Positions 44,331 to 53,764 of a stretch of DNA of 64,000 nucleotides are shown one piece after another. The stretch's first letter is position 1, and the number at the start of each line of letters is the position of its first letter. Below the pieces are notes generated by a model, which saw only the letters and a program-made list of their open reading frames with translations, was not told the origin of the DNA and ran no database searches. Both the position numbers and the translations under genes were made by a program. The DNA comes from Cupriavidus gilardii (GTDB taxonomy: Bacteria > Pseudomonadota > Gammaproteobacteria > Burkholderiales > Burkholderiaceae): positions 124,001 through 188,000 of the forward strand of contig NZ_JABTYE010000006.1 of the NCBI RefSeq assembly GCF_013314895.1, written 5' to 3'.

Positions 44331-47300
44331 GGACGCGGCCCCACGGTCAGGCGCGCATTGGGCGCCGCGCCGAATACCTCGGGCGCGTACATCGCCTCGA
44401 CCCGCGTCGGCGGCAGCGCGAACTCGCCCGCGTTGTTGAGCCGCACCGTGTACTCGACGGTCGCCGTGCCCTTGGGCAGGTGGGCGTAGTACTCGCGATA
44501 GGCCTGCGGCGTGCGTTCGCTGAAGGCCGGCCAGGCGCCGGTGCGGCGCTCGCCGCGGGTGGCGATCTGCGAATCGCGGCCCAGGCCGCTGCCGAGGATC
44601 GTGGCGCCCGCCGGCACCGGGTCGCTGACCACTACCCAGGTCATGTCGGCCTGCGCGTCGATCTCCAGCCTGACGCGATAGATGTCGCCGCGCGTCCAGC
44701 GTCCCGGCGTGGCCTGCTCGACCGCGCTGACGCTGCGGCGGATGCGGTAGCCGGCGGCGATCGGCTCGGCCAGCGGCACCGCGGCCAGCGCGCGTACCGT
44801 CGCCCACGGCCGGCCGGCGCCTTCGTGCTGCAGCTGCAGCGTAGCGGGCGCGGCGGACGGGCTCGGCTGAGGCGACTGTGGAGGCTGCACGGGCCACGGC
44901 AGCATCAGCGCGCCCGCCGCCACGCCGTCCTTGCCCGCCGCGGCCGTGCGCCATTCGAAGCTGCGCGAGGCGTCGCCCAGCGTCACGCGCGTGGCGCCAG
45001 CGACCGGCTCGCGCTCGAAGGCCTGCGCAAAGCGGCGCACCGCCAGCACGCCCCAGGCATTGGCATTGGTGGTGCTCCAGGCGCCGGCGGACTGGCGGCC
45101 CAGCAGACCGCTGGCCAGCCGCGGCGCGTCCTCGCGCCAGTCCGGCAGTTCCAGCGCCAGCGTCAGCAGCCGGGCGGCGTTGATGTCGCCGCCCGCCATC
45201 AGCCACCACCAGTGGTCGTCGCGCTCGGTCGAGAACGCCAGCCGGGTGCCCTGCAGATCGAGCCGCGCGCGCAGCAGCCGCTGCGCCTCGGCCAGCCGCG
45301 CCTCGCGCTGCGGCACATCGGGCAGGCGTTGCAGCAGCGCGGTCCAGTCGAGCAGCGCCGAGGTGGGCCACTGCTGCGGCGCGATCTGGATCGATCCCAG
45401 CATGCGGGCCTGCGCCTTGCCACTGCGCGACAGCGCCTCCAGCGCGGCCAGCTTGCGGACCTCCAGGTCCGCGGTCGGCGCCCACGGGCGACGCTGCAGC
45501 CGGCCCTCGACGAAGGCGGCCAGCGCCTGCTCCATCCGCTCGCGCGCCTGCGCCGGCAGCGGGAGCGGCAGCCCGGCACGATTCGCCTCGTCGGTCAGCG
45601 CCAGCAGGTAGGCGGTCAGCACCTCGCTGCCGCCGTCGCGCGCCGCCTCGCCCTGCATCGGGAAATAGGCCACCAGCCCGTCGTCGTCCTGATAGGCCGG
45701 CAGCTGCGCCATCAGCGCCTGCCAGAGCGCGGCATCGCCCAGGCCCACGGCCTTCGACGCGCGCTGCTCCAGGCAGGTATACGGATAGCGCGTGAACCAG
45801 TCGCGCACGCCGGGCAGCCCGCCGGCCAGCGACGACTGCAAGCCGATCTGCAGACCGCCGCGCGGCGTGCCGGAGGGATCGCGCAGTGCGGTCGCGGGCG
45901 CCCGCACCGGCACCGACAGCGACGGGGCCAGCTGGGCCAGCGTGCCCTGCTGCACCGTCAGCGGTACCGCCGCGGCCAGCCGCTGGACGATGCGGATGCG
46001 GTCCGACGCGGGGCCGTCGTCGATACCCGTACCTCCCGTGCCACCCGTGCCGCCGCCCTTGCCCGTTTCGGCCGCCGCGATCTCCCACTGCAGCTCGCTC
46101 TCGGTGGCCGTGGTCTGCCCGCTCGCCTGCGCAATCAACGGCGCGACCACGTCCCAGCCGATCTCGCGCGCGTGTCCCGGCGGAATCGATACGGTCTGCG
46201 TGGGCAGCGCTGCGGTACCGGGGTCGGCGGCCGGATTGGAAGACGCGGCGCCGGTGGCAGCACTGGCGGCGGCGCCAGTGGCAGCCCCAGCGGCAGCGCC
46301 ACCTCCGGCACCCGTGCCGGCCGGCACACTGCGCGCGATGACCTCGACCGTCATCGCCCGTGAGGTGGTATTGCGCAGCGTAAACATCGCGCGGTAGCGG
46401 TCGCCCTCGCGCACCAGCGGCGGCAAACCCGAGATCAGCTGCAGATCCTGCGTCGCCGCCACGGTCGCGCTGCCGGTGCCGAAGCGGGCCACGCCAAGAT
46501 CGGCGATGGCGACGATGCGAAAGCGCGTCAGCGAATCGTTCAGCGGCACCGTCAGCGCGGCCTTGCCGGCCGCGTCGAGCTGCACGCGCGGATTCCACAG
46601 CAGCAGCGTGTCGAACAGTTCGCGGGTCGGATTCTTGCCGCCGCCGCCACCGGCCGGCACCGCCTTGCGCCCGTAGTGACGCCGCCCGACGATCTCCATC
46701 TGCGCGGTCGCGGTCTCGACCCCGTAGCTGCGCCGCTGCAGCATCGCCTCGAGCAGGTTCCAGCTGGTATTGGGCATCAGTTCGAGCAGCGCCTCGTCGA
46801 CCGCCGCCAGCGCGACCTCGCCGTTGGCGGCCGGCTTGCCGTCGGGCAGCGTGACCTGCACCGTCACCTTCGCCTGGCCGCGCACCGGGTAGCTGGCGCG
46901 GTCGGTGGCGACCTTGACGTCGAGCCGGTGCGCCTCGTTGCCGACCCGGATCTCGGCGAGACCGAGCCGGAACGCCGGCCTGGACAGATCGACCAGCGGC
47001 GTCGGCGCGACGTATTCGCGTCCCTCGCTGCGGAAGGCCCGCCACCATTCGCGCGGTTCGCGCCAGCCCCAGGTGAAGAACGAATACCAGGGCACCTCGT
47101 GCAGCCGCCCGCGCAGCGCCAGCACCGACACGTAGACGTTCGGCCCCCATTCCGGCTTGATCTTGACGCTGACGGTCGGATCCTTGCCGGCCAGCGTCAC
47201 CACGCTGGTCTCGAGAATGCCCTCGCGCTCGACGGCGACCAGCGCGGTGGCCTGGCGGAACGGCATCCGCACCTGAAAGCGTGCGGTATCGCCGGGGGCA

Positions 47301-50300
47301 TACGACGGCCGCTCCGGCAGCAGGTCGATGCGGTCGTGGTTCTCGCCGCCAAACCAAAGCTCACCCTGACCGGTGACCCAGACGCTGGTGGCCGCTTCCG
47401 AGATACGGCCGGCATCGTCGCGGGCACGCGCGATCAGTTCCACCTCGCCGGCTTGTTCCAGCGTCACCGCGCACCGCATGCGCCCGCGCGCATCGGTCTT
47501 CGCCTCGCAGACCTTGCCCAGTTCGCGCACCTCGGTGCGGTTGTCGTAGCGATAGAAGCCGCCAACCACGCGCTTGCGCGCGGAGCTCGTGATCCGAGCG
47601 CGCGCATGCACCTCCATCGGCACGCCGGCGCGCGGCTTGCCGTCGATATCGAGCGCGATGCCCTGCACCGTCGCCTGCCGCTTGACCGCGACCCAGTCGT
47701 CGGCACGAATGCCGGCGACCACGGCGGCCGGCCATAGCGGCAGCGTCTGCCGCAACGTCTGGATCTCGCCATTGGGATCGGCGAACGCGGCTTCGACCAG
47801 CAGATCGCGTGGGGCGGTGACCGCCGGCAGCGTGTCGAGCGTCAACCGGCCGCCGCCATTGGCGTCCAGCGTCAGCGCGCGCTTGTCGGCGATCAGCGTC
47901 TGGCCGTCCGGCGCAGCGGCCCGATCCTGCTCCTCGACCTCGTCCGACTCGTCCCGCTGCTCGTCGGCTGCGCGCGGCGCGGCGAAGCTGTAGCCGTCGG
48001 CATCGGCAAAGCGCGGCATGCGCTCGCGCAGCAGCGCGGACACGTGCACCGGCAAACCCGCCGCGGCGCCGCCGGACACGTAATGCACCTCGACATCGAG
48101 CGGCAGCGACTTGGGCGCGACCAGCGCCTGTGCGCCGCCGGCCGTCGCCGCGCGTACCGTACCCGTCAGCACCGGCAGGCGGAAGGCCTCGACGCGGAAG
48201 GCGCCGCTGTCGTAACTGCGCTGGCGGGCATCGGCGAGCTCGACCGTGTAGCGGCCGAGCCTGGCGGCCGGCGGCAACGCGAAGCGGCTGTCGGCGCTGC
48301 GTCCGCCCGAGGCGGTGGTGCGCCATTGCAGCGGCTGCTCGTAGGTCTGGCCGCTGCCCTCGTGGCGGATCACCAGCTTGTTCGGCAACTGTCCGGACTC
48401 CCCGGCGCCGCTCGGGGGCAGCGCGAGGCCGTTCGAGGTCTCGACGCGCAAATAGTGCTTCATCGAGACGGTCTCGCCGGCCGACAGCAGCGTGCGGTCG
48501 AACACGGTATGCGCGCGCATGGTCGGCGTCGGGCTGGTGTCGGTCGGCACATGGAAGCGCCAGCTTTCGATGCCGCGGTTCCAGTCCGACATCACGAACG
48601 CCATGTCGGCCTGGCCGCGCGCCTGGGGATGCGCGGCGACGATGCGCGCCGAGACGAAGTAGCCCGACAGGCCGGTGTCTTCGCAATAGCGGCTGGCACC
48701 GCTGCCGCCATCCCCGCCGCTGTCTTCGCCACCGTCGCCGAGCCGGCCGAAGCGCGCGATGCCCGCCGCGTCGGTGCGGCCGCTGGCGATCAGCTTGCCG
48801 CTGCAGTCGCGTACCGCAACGTTGGCCTCGCGCACCGGCTTGCCGCCATCGAGCGTGGTGACCCAGACCATCGCGTTGTCGCGCCCGGCCTTGAAGTGCA
48901 CGCCCAGATTGGTGACCAGTGCTGCGGTACGGACATACATCGGCGCGGGCTTCCCGAGCAGCGCGGCGCCCAGGTCGGGCGAGGCGATCTCGACCACATG
49001 AAAGCCGGCTTCGGGCAGCGGAATGCCGACCACCTCGAACGGCCGGCTGGCGCCTTCGCCCACCGAGGCCGGCACGGCAAGCTGGCGCACGCCCGGCACG
49101 CCGGCCAGCAGCGAGACGGCGCGGGTCTGCACCTGCGGCGCATTGCGCGGGATGCGCGCGGCCGACGGCGGCTTGCCGGCCAGGATCGCGTCGAGCTCGG
49201 CGCGGGTCCAGCTGGTCTCGTGCATGCGCCGCACCAGTGCCAGCCAGCGCAGCACGGCGGCATCGTCGTCGACCCGTACCCGGCTGACGGTGCCGGCCTC
49301 GGCGCGCACGCCGAGCACTTTGAGTTCACGCTCGACATAGCGCAGCGTGACCGGCAGCAGCGGCGGGTAATCCGTCGCCTTGTCGGTCGCCTTGTCGGTC
49401 GGCTTGTCGGTCGGCTTGCCGGACTTCGGCACCTCGCCGAAGCGCTCGATCACGCCGAACGGTGCCGCGGCGAACTTGGCCAGCGGCGGCATACGCGCGG
49501 TGGCGATCGCCAGCGGGAACAGGTCGGCGTTGCCCAGCGCACGGCCGGTCTCGTCCTTCAGGCCGGACGGCAACTCCAGCGTCATCTTCGCGTTCTCGGC
49601 GAAGGGCGGCTCGAAACGCAGCGAGGTGACCGTGGCATCGGCGGCCAGGTTCGCCTCCAGCTTCGGCGCCACCGGTCCCGTCGGCGTGCGCAGCACCACG
49701 GATTCGGCCGCGCGGCGCGCGATCGGCGCGGAGAACTCCAGCGTGATCGGCCGCAGCGGCGTGCAGGGCGCCTGCGCGTTCTCGCGCTCGCAGCTGAAGC
49801 TGGCGGTAAACGGCTCGCGCACCTGATAGTCGAAGCGCCGCCCTTCGCGGCTCGCGATGCCGGAGGGCGTGGCGATGCCCGGCTCGAGGATCAGCTGCAT
49901 CTTCGCGCCGGCCGGCAGCCGCTGCTGGCAGGCCAGCAGATGGATGGTGTCGGGCCCGCGCGGTTTCCAGCGCAGCGCGGCCAGCACCGCGTCGCGGTCG
50001 GCGCCGGACACCAGCCGCACCGGGATACGCTCGCCGAGACCCTGCGCCTGACACCAGGCATGGTCGCGCAGCGAGGCCGGCGTAGCCGGGCCATTGAAGC
50101 GCAGCGCGAAGATCTGGTCCTCCTCGATCTCGCCGCCGCCGGGCCGGCTGGACACGACGATCGGTCCGCCGGTCTGGAAGCGATATTCGGGCTTGCCGCG
50201 ATAGGCCTGGCCGGCCTGGCTCTTCAGGGCCGACTGCAGCCGGATCGTGCAGGACACGCCCGGCGGCAGGTCGTGCGCGAAGTCGAACACCCAGTTGCGC

Positions 50301-50650
50301 TCGTCGATCCAGCGGCCCTCGCCGCGCAGATCGGCGGGCGCGGCACCGGTGCACTGCACCGCAGCCGGCGCCGCGGCGCGCAGATCGCCCAGCGGCACCA
50401 TCGGCTGATCGAAGCGCAGCGCGACCTGGCGGACTTTGGACACCTGGCCTTCCGGCGATACGCGGGCAAGCTGGGCGGCCAGCGCCGCGTCCATGGCGAG
50501 CGCGGCAAGCGCGAACAGGCCGGCCCCGATGCCGGCGGCAAACCCGCGCGAGCCTGTCCGGCTGCCACCGCCGTCATGGGCCGCTGCCACCCGATTCTCC
50601 GCCCTACCCCGCACGCCTTCCCCGCCAAAGCCCGTGGCCCGGTCTCGCAT
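44327..50650 (-). CDS. Bacterial alpha-2-macroglobulin (YfhM-like)
   Basis: Large periplasmic protease trap of 2107 residues. The thioester motif CLEQ is at 1626-1629 in RYPYTCLEQRAS; cleavage of the bait region would expose it to trap proteases. The macroglobulin domains, the MG7-like QASYPVRGQAK-type segment and a terpenoid-cyclase-like thioester domain are recognisable. It is longer than E. coli YfhM (about 1650). The N-terminus has a signal-like segment (AGIGAGLFALAALAMDAALA) without a lipobox cysteine. Low-complexity insertions include PTDK repeats and a Gly/Ala stretch. ATG at 50650 follows GAGAGGGA. It is coupled to yhhN and pbpC. Confidence 0.94.
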   Translation of the reverse strand: MRDRATGFGGEGVRGRAENRVAAAHDGGGSRTGSRGFAAGIGAGLFALAALAMDAALAAQLARVSPEGQVSKVRQVALRFDQPMVPLGDLRAAAPAAVQCTGAAPADLRGEGRWIDERNWVFDFAHDLPPGVSCTIRLQSALKSQAGQAYRGKPEYRFQTGGPIVVSSRPGGGEIEEDQIFALRFNGPATPASLRDHAWCQAQGLGERIPVRLVSGADRDAVLAALRWKPRGPDTIHLLACQQRLPAGAKMQLILEPGIATPSGIASREGRRFDYQVREPFTASFSCERENAQAPCTPLRPITLEFSAPIARRAAESVVLRTPTGPVAPKLEANLAADATVTSLRFEPPFAENAKMTLELPSGLKDETGRALGNADLFPLAIATARMPPLAKFAAAPFGVIERFGEVPKSGKPTDKPTDKATDKATDYPPLLPVTLRYVERELKVLGVRAEAGTVSRVRVDDDAAVLRWLALVRRMHETSWTRAELDAILAGKPPSAARIPRNAPQVQTRAVSLLAGVPGVRQLAVPASVGEGASRPFEVVGIPLPEAGFHVVEIASPDLGAALLGKPAPMYVRTAALVTNLGVHFKAGRDNAMVWVTTLDGGKPVREANVAVRDCSGKLIASGRTDAAGIARFGRLGDGGEDSGGDGGSGASRYCEDTGLSGYFVSARIVAAHPQARGQADMAFVMSDWNRGIESWRFHVPTDTSPTPTMRAHTVFDRTLLSAGETVSMKHYLRVETSNGLALPPSGAGESGQLPNKLVIRHEGSGQTYEQPLQWRTTASGGRSADSRFALPPAARLGRYTVELADARQRSYDSGAFRVEAFRLPVLTGTVRAATAGGAQALVAPKSLPLDVEVHYVSGGAAAGLPVHVSALLRERMPRFADADGYSFAAPRAADEQRDESDEVEEQDRAAAPDGQTLIADKRALTLDANGGGRLTLDTLPAVTAPRDLLVEAAFADPNGEIQTLRQTLPLWPAAVVAGIRADDWVAVKRQATVQGIALDIDGKPRAGVPMEVHARARITSSARKRVVGGFYRYDNRTEVRELGKVCEAKTDARGRMRCAVTLEQAGEVELIARARDDAGRISEAATSVWVTGQGELWFGGENHDRIDLLPERPSYAPGDTARFQVRMPFRQATALVAVEREGILETSVVTLAGKDPTVSVKIKPEWGPNVYVSVLALRGRLHEVPWYSFFTWGWREPREWWRAFRSEGREYVAPTPLVDLSRPAFRLGLAEIRVGNEAHRLDVKVATDRASYPVRGQAKVTVQVTLPDGKPAANGEVALAAVDEALLELMPNTSWNLLEAMLQRRSYGVETATAQMEIVGRRHYGRKAVPAGGGGGKNPTRELFDTLLLWNPRVQLDAAGKAALTVPLNDSLTRFRIVAIADLGVARFGTGSATVAATQDLQLISGLPPLVREGDRYRAMFTLRNTTSRAMTVEVIARSVPAGTGAGGGAAAGAATGAAASAATGAASSNPAADPGTAALPTQTVSIPPGHAREIGWDVVAPLIAQASGQTTATESELQWEIAAAETGKGGGTGGTGGTGIDDGPASDRIRIVQRLAAAVPLTVQQGTLAQLAPSLSVPVRAPATALRDPSGTPRGGLQIGLQSSLAGGLPGVRDWFTRYPYTCLEQRASKAVGLGDAALWQALMAQLPAYQDDDGLVAYFPMQGEAARDGGSEVLTAYLLALTDEANRAGLPLPLPAQARERMEQALAAFVEGRLQRRPWAPTADLEVRKLAALEALSRSGKAQARMLGSIQIAPQQWPTSALLDWTALLQRLPDVPQREARLAEAQRLLRARLDLQGTRLAFSTERDDHWWWLMAGGDINAARLLTLALELPDWREDAPRLASGLLGRQSAGAWSTTNANAWGVLAVRRFAQAFEREPVAGATRVTLGDASRSFEWRTAAAGKDGVAAGALMLPWPVQPPQSPQPSPSAAPATLQLQHEGAGRPWATVRALAAVPLAEPIAAGYRIRRSVSAVEQATPGRWTRGDIYRVRLEIDAQADMTWVVVSDPVPAGATILGSGLGRDSQIATRGERRTGAWPAFSERTPQAYREYYAHLPKGTATVEYTVRLNNAGEFALPPTRVEAMYAPEVFGAAPNARLTVGPRP
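49376..49422 (-). repeat. 12-bp tandem repeats in the A2M gene
   Basis: Four copies of a GCCTTGTCGGTC-like unit encode PTDK/ATDK repeats in a linker between macroglobulin domains. The frame is kept whatever the copy number. Confidence 0.88.
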
Positions 50651-50729
50651 CTCGTCCCTCTCCGCATGGTCGGCTCCGCCTTGGTGCATCAGCGGGCACC
50701 TGGCGAGAGTGACATGCGAGCCGTCTGCG

Positions 50730-50769
50730 CGCAAGACAGCGCGCAGGACAGCACGCAGGACAGCACGCA
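50730..50769. repeat. 12-bp tandem repeats upstream of the A2M gene
   Basis: About three units of CAGGACAGCACG lie between the lrp stop and the A2M start. They are non-coding if the start at 50650 is right, and could alter promoter spacing. Confidence 0.8.
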
Positions 50770-50782
50770 ATACGATGCCCGC

Positions 50783-51256
50783 TCAGCGCAGATGCGACAG
50801 CGGCAGGGCCCCTTCGCGCTTGAGCGCGGTCAGCACGATGTTGGAACGCACGCTCTCGACGCCGGGCACGCGCATCAGCTTGCGCATGGTGAAATCGGCC
50901 AGTGCCGGCAGGTCCGTGACGACGATGCGCAGCAGATAGTCCGCCTCGCCGGCGACCGAGTAGCACTCCTGCACTTCTTCGAGCAGCAGGATCTCCTCCT
51001 TGAAGCGTTCGATCGCGGTGTCGCCGTGGTGGGCCAGCTTGACGCTGGTGAAGACCAGCACGCCCAGGCCGAGCGCGGGGGGCGACAACACCACCCGGTA
51101 ACCGGCGATCACGCCGTCGGCCTCGAGCCGGGCGATGCGCCGGCCGACCTGGCTGGGCGACAGGTGGACCTGCTCGGCCAGTTGCTGGTGCGTGCTGCGG
51201 CCGTCGGCCTGCAAGGCGGCCAGCAGGGCCAGATCGAAGTTGTCGAGGCTCAGCAT
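50783..51256 (-). CDS. Lrp/AsnC-family regulator, probably of phenylalanine catabolism
   Basis: A 157-residue Lrp-type regulator: winged helix-turn-helix in the first 60 residues (LDNFDLALLAALQADGRS, then LSPSQVGRRIARLEADGVI), and an effector domain with VQECYSVAGEADYLLRI. ATG at 51256 is chosen because AGGATC lies close upstream; the ATG at 51271 has no such site and falls in the operator. It is divergent from phhA, the usual sign that it controls phenylalanine hydroxylation. Confidence 0.92.
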   Translation of the reverse strand: MLSLDNFDLALLAALQADGRSTHQQLAEQVHLSPSQVGRRIARLEADGVIAGYRVVLSPPALGLGVLVFTSVKLAHHGDTAIERFKEEILLLEEVQECYSVAGEADYLLRIVVTDLPALADFTMRKLMRVPGVESVRSNIVLTALKREGALPLSHLR

Positions 51257-51265
51257 ACAAAGATC

Positions 51266-51291
51266 CTGCATCGGTTTTGCGTTTGATGCAG
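51266..51291. promoter_or_regulatory. Operator-like inverted repeat between lrp and phhA
   Basis: CTGCATC-N12-GATGCAG is a perfect seven-base dyad beginning ten bases before the lrp start. A related GCATG/TGCA pattern recurs at 51370-51400 nearer phhA. It would suit an Lrp dimer controlling both genes. Confidence 0.5.
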
Positions 51292-51452
51292 ATTACCCGC
51301 ATCGGAACGGCAATCCAAGCCGTTTTTGCGGGCTCCTTGCAGCGCCATCTCGGTAGACTTTGCAGAAATCCCGCATGTGCAATCGACCGCGTGCAGCAAT
51401 ACCGCAAACGACACCGGGCATGGCCCGCACCGAATCGCCGGAGACAAGCCAG

Positions 51453-52400
51453 ATGGAAGCGATCCTCGACCAGACCCCTGACCAGGAAGACGCGGGAAGC
51501 CCCGCCTTCACCGGCACGCTGACCGACAAGCTGAAGGAACAGTTCGAAGCGGGGCTGCTGTCCGACCCGGATCTGAACCCTGACTTCACCATCGCGCAGC
51601 CGCTGCACCGCTACACCGAGGCGGACCACGCCGTCTGGCGCCAGCTGTACGCGCGCCAGGCCTCGATGCTGCGCGGCCGGGTCTGCGACGAGTTCCTGCG
51701 CGGGCTCGACACGCTGGGCATGGACGCCGACCGGGTGCCCGACTTCGCGCGCCTGAACGACAAGCTGATGGCCGCGACCGGCTGGCAGGTGGTGGCGGTG
51801 CCAGGCCTGGTGCCCGACGAGGTGTTCTTCGAGCATCTGGCCAACCGGCGCTTTCCGGCCAGCTGGTGGATGCGCAAGCCCGAGCAACTCGATTACCTGC
51901 AGGAGCCGGACTGCTTCCACGACGTGTTCGGCCATGTGCCGCTGCTGATCAACCCGGTCTTCGCCGACTACATGCAGGCCTACGGCCAGGGCGGCCTGAA
52001 GGCGGCCGGCATGGGCGCGCTCGACATGCTGGCGCGGCTGTACTGGTACACCGTCGAATTCGGCCTGATCCGCACGCCCGACGGCCTGCGCATCTACGGC
52101 GCCGGCATCGTCTCGAGCCAGGGCGAGTCGATCTACAGCCTGGACTCGGCCAGCCCGAATCGGATCGGCTTCGACGTCCGCCGGATCATGCGCACCCGCT
52201 ACCGCATCGACACCTTCCAGAAGACCTATTTCGTGATCGACAGCTTCGAACAGCTGTTCGACGCGACCCGTCCGGACTTCACGCCGCTGTACGCCGAACT
52301 GCGCCAACAGCCGACGCTGGGCGCGGGCGACGTCGCCGACGGCGATCTGGTGCTGCAGGTGGGCAATCGCGAGGGCTGGAGCGACAGCGACGATATCTGA
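51453..52400 (+). CDS. phhA: Phenylalanine 4-monooxygenase
   Basis: Tetrahydropterin-dependent enzyme that hydroxylates phenylalanine to tyrosine. The 315-residue protein has the iron ligands His156 and His161 in FHDVFGHVPLL and Glu202 in WYTVEFGL, with the substrate loop SSQGESIYSL later. GGAG lies nine bases before ATG 51453; ATG 51420 would add 11 residues. phhB follows after 109 bases and recycles the cofactor. Confidence 0.97.
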   Translation: MEAILDQTPDQEDAGSPAFTGTLTDKLKEQFEAGLLSDPDLNPDFTIAQPLHRYTEADHAVWRQLYARQASMLRGRVCDEFLRGLDTLGMDADRVPDFARLNDKLMAATGWQVVAVPGLVPDEVFFEHLANRRFPASWWMRKPEQLDYLQEPDCFHDVFGHVPLLINPVFADYMQAYGQGGLKAAGMGALDMLARLYWYTVEFGLIRTPDGLRIYGAGIVSSQGESIYSLDSASPNRIGFDVRRIMRTRYRIDTFQKTYFVIDSFEQLFDATRPDFTPLYAELRQQPTLGAGDVADGDLVLQVGNREGWSDSDDI

Positions 52401-52509
52401 AGCCGCCGCGCGCCGGTCTTTATGAAACAATGCCGGCGTGTCCGACCGCAATGGTCGGGCAGGCCGGCTCTGCCTTGTTCCGATTCCCCACTTTACGGGC
52501 CTTGCCATC

Positions 52510-52827
52510 ATGACCTCACCCGCTCTTTCCCCGCTGTCCGAACAGGAACGCGCGCCGCTGCTGGCGTCGCTGCCCGGCTGGACCGCGGTCGCCGATCGCG
52601 ATGCGATCCACAAGCGCTTCACCTTCGCCGACTTCAACGCCGCCTTTGCCTTCATGACGCGCGTGGCGATGCAGGCCGAGAAGGCCGACCACCATCCCGA
52701 ATGGTTCAACGTCTACAACCGCGTGGACATCACGCTGTCGACCCATGACGCGAACGGCCTGACCCAGCGCGATATCGACCTGGCCCGCTTTATCGAGCAG
52801 GCCGCCGCCACGCTGGCCAGGCGCTGA
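52510..52827 (+). CDS. phhB: Pterin-4a-carbinolamine dehydratase
   Basis: PhhB dehydrates the 4a-hydroxypterin made by PhhA so the cofactor can be recycled. The 105-residue protein has the active-site motif HHPEW at 61-65, preceded by KAD, and VDITLSTHD after it. Start [13 protein letters not shown] at 52510 gives the usual length; an open GTG extension from 52438 is not needed. Confidence 0.95.
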   Translation: MTSPALSPLSEQERAPLLASLPGWTAVADRDAIHKRFTFADFNAAFAFMTRVAMQAEKADHHPEWFNVYNRVDITLSTHDANGLTQRDIDLARFIEQAAATLARR

Positions 52828-53046
52828 ACCACCGGCGTACGGCAACGCCCATCAGGCGTAGCGGATAGCGATGTCCTCGGGGCCGGACCCGGCCCCTGAT
52901 CGCAAGCCAATCGAAAGGAAGCCCCGCGCCATGCGGGGTACAATCGGCGGCCAAGGCGGGCGCCCGGCACCCGAAGCGCGACGTCAAGCGCGCTCCCCCC
53001 GGCGCTCCCCGCTGCATTCCTGCCGACCCAGCCGAACCTTTCGCCC

Positions 53047-53751
53047 ATGCGCATCCTGTTGATCGAAGACGACCGCCAGATCGCCAGCGGCGTCGAAGCC
53101 GGCCTGTTCCAGGCGGGCCACCAGGTGCGCGTCGTCCATGACGGGGTCTATGCCACCGAGCATCTGCTCAAGGAGCAGCACGACCTGGTGATCCTCGACC
53201 TGGGCCTGCCCGGCATCGACGGCATGACCCTGCTGTCGCGCTACCGCGCGCGCAACCGCACCACCCCGGTGCTGATCCTGACCGCGCGCGACGAACTCGA
53301 AGACAAGCTGTCGGGCCTGAACGCCGGCGCCGACGACTATCTGGTCAAACCGTTTGCCTTTCCCGAGCTGGAAGCGCGCGTGCGCGTGCTGCTGCGCCGC
53401 AGCCAGCATGGCGAGGCCGCGCCCGACCGCGACGTGCGGCTGGGCCGGCTGCGGCTGTCGGGCAGCGACCGACGCATGTTCCTCGACGGCAAGCCGCTGG
53501 AACTGTCGCCGCGCGAGTTCGCGGTGCTCGAGCTGCTGCTGCAGCGGCAGGGGCGCGTGGTCAGCAAGGCCCAGCTGCAGGATCATCTGGCCACTTTCGC
53601 CCATCCGGCCGGCGATGGGGGCGACACCGTCGGCGATACCGCGATCGAAGTCTATGTCCATCGCGTGCGCAAGAAGCTCGAGGACAGCGACGTCGAGATC
53701 GTGACGGTGCGCGGCTTCGGCTACCTGCTGCAAAGCCGCGGCCAGAGCTAG
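53047..53751 (+). CDS. OmpR-family response regulator (TctD/QseB-like)
   Basis: A 234-residue DNA-binding response regulator. The receiver domain has acidic residues Asp8/Asp9, the phosphorylated Asp51 in VILDLGLPGIDG and Lys101 in YLVKPFAF. The winged helix follows (LELSPREFAVLELLL, then VEIVTVRGFGYLL). A Gly/Asp insertion (HPAGDGGDTVGD) lies before the recognition helix. It is 13 bases upstream of its histidine kinase. Confidence 0.95.
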   Translation: MRILLIEDDRQIASGVEAGLFQAGHQVRVVHDGVYATEHLLKEQHDLVILDLGLPGIDGMTLLSRYRARNRTTPVLILTARDELEDKLSGLNAGADDYLVKPFAFPELEARVRVLLRRSQHGEAAPDRDVRLGRLRLSGSDRRMFLDGKPLELSPREFAVLELLLQRQGRVVSKAQLQDHLATFAHPAGDGGDTVGDTAIEVYVHRVRKKLEDSDVEIVTVRGFGYLLQSRGQS

Positions 53752-53764
53752 CGCGAGGCCCGGC

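Noticed and set aside
48044..51286. Plus-strand open frame of 1080 codons opposite the A2M and lrp genes
   Set aside because: Antisense to genes with unmistakable motifs; amino-acid composition is that of a shadow frame.
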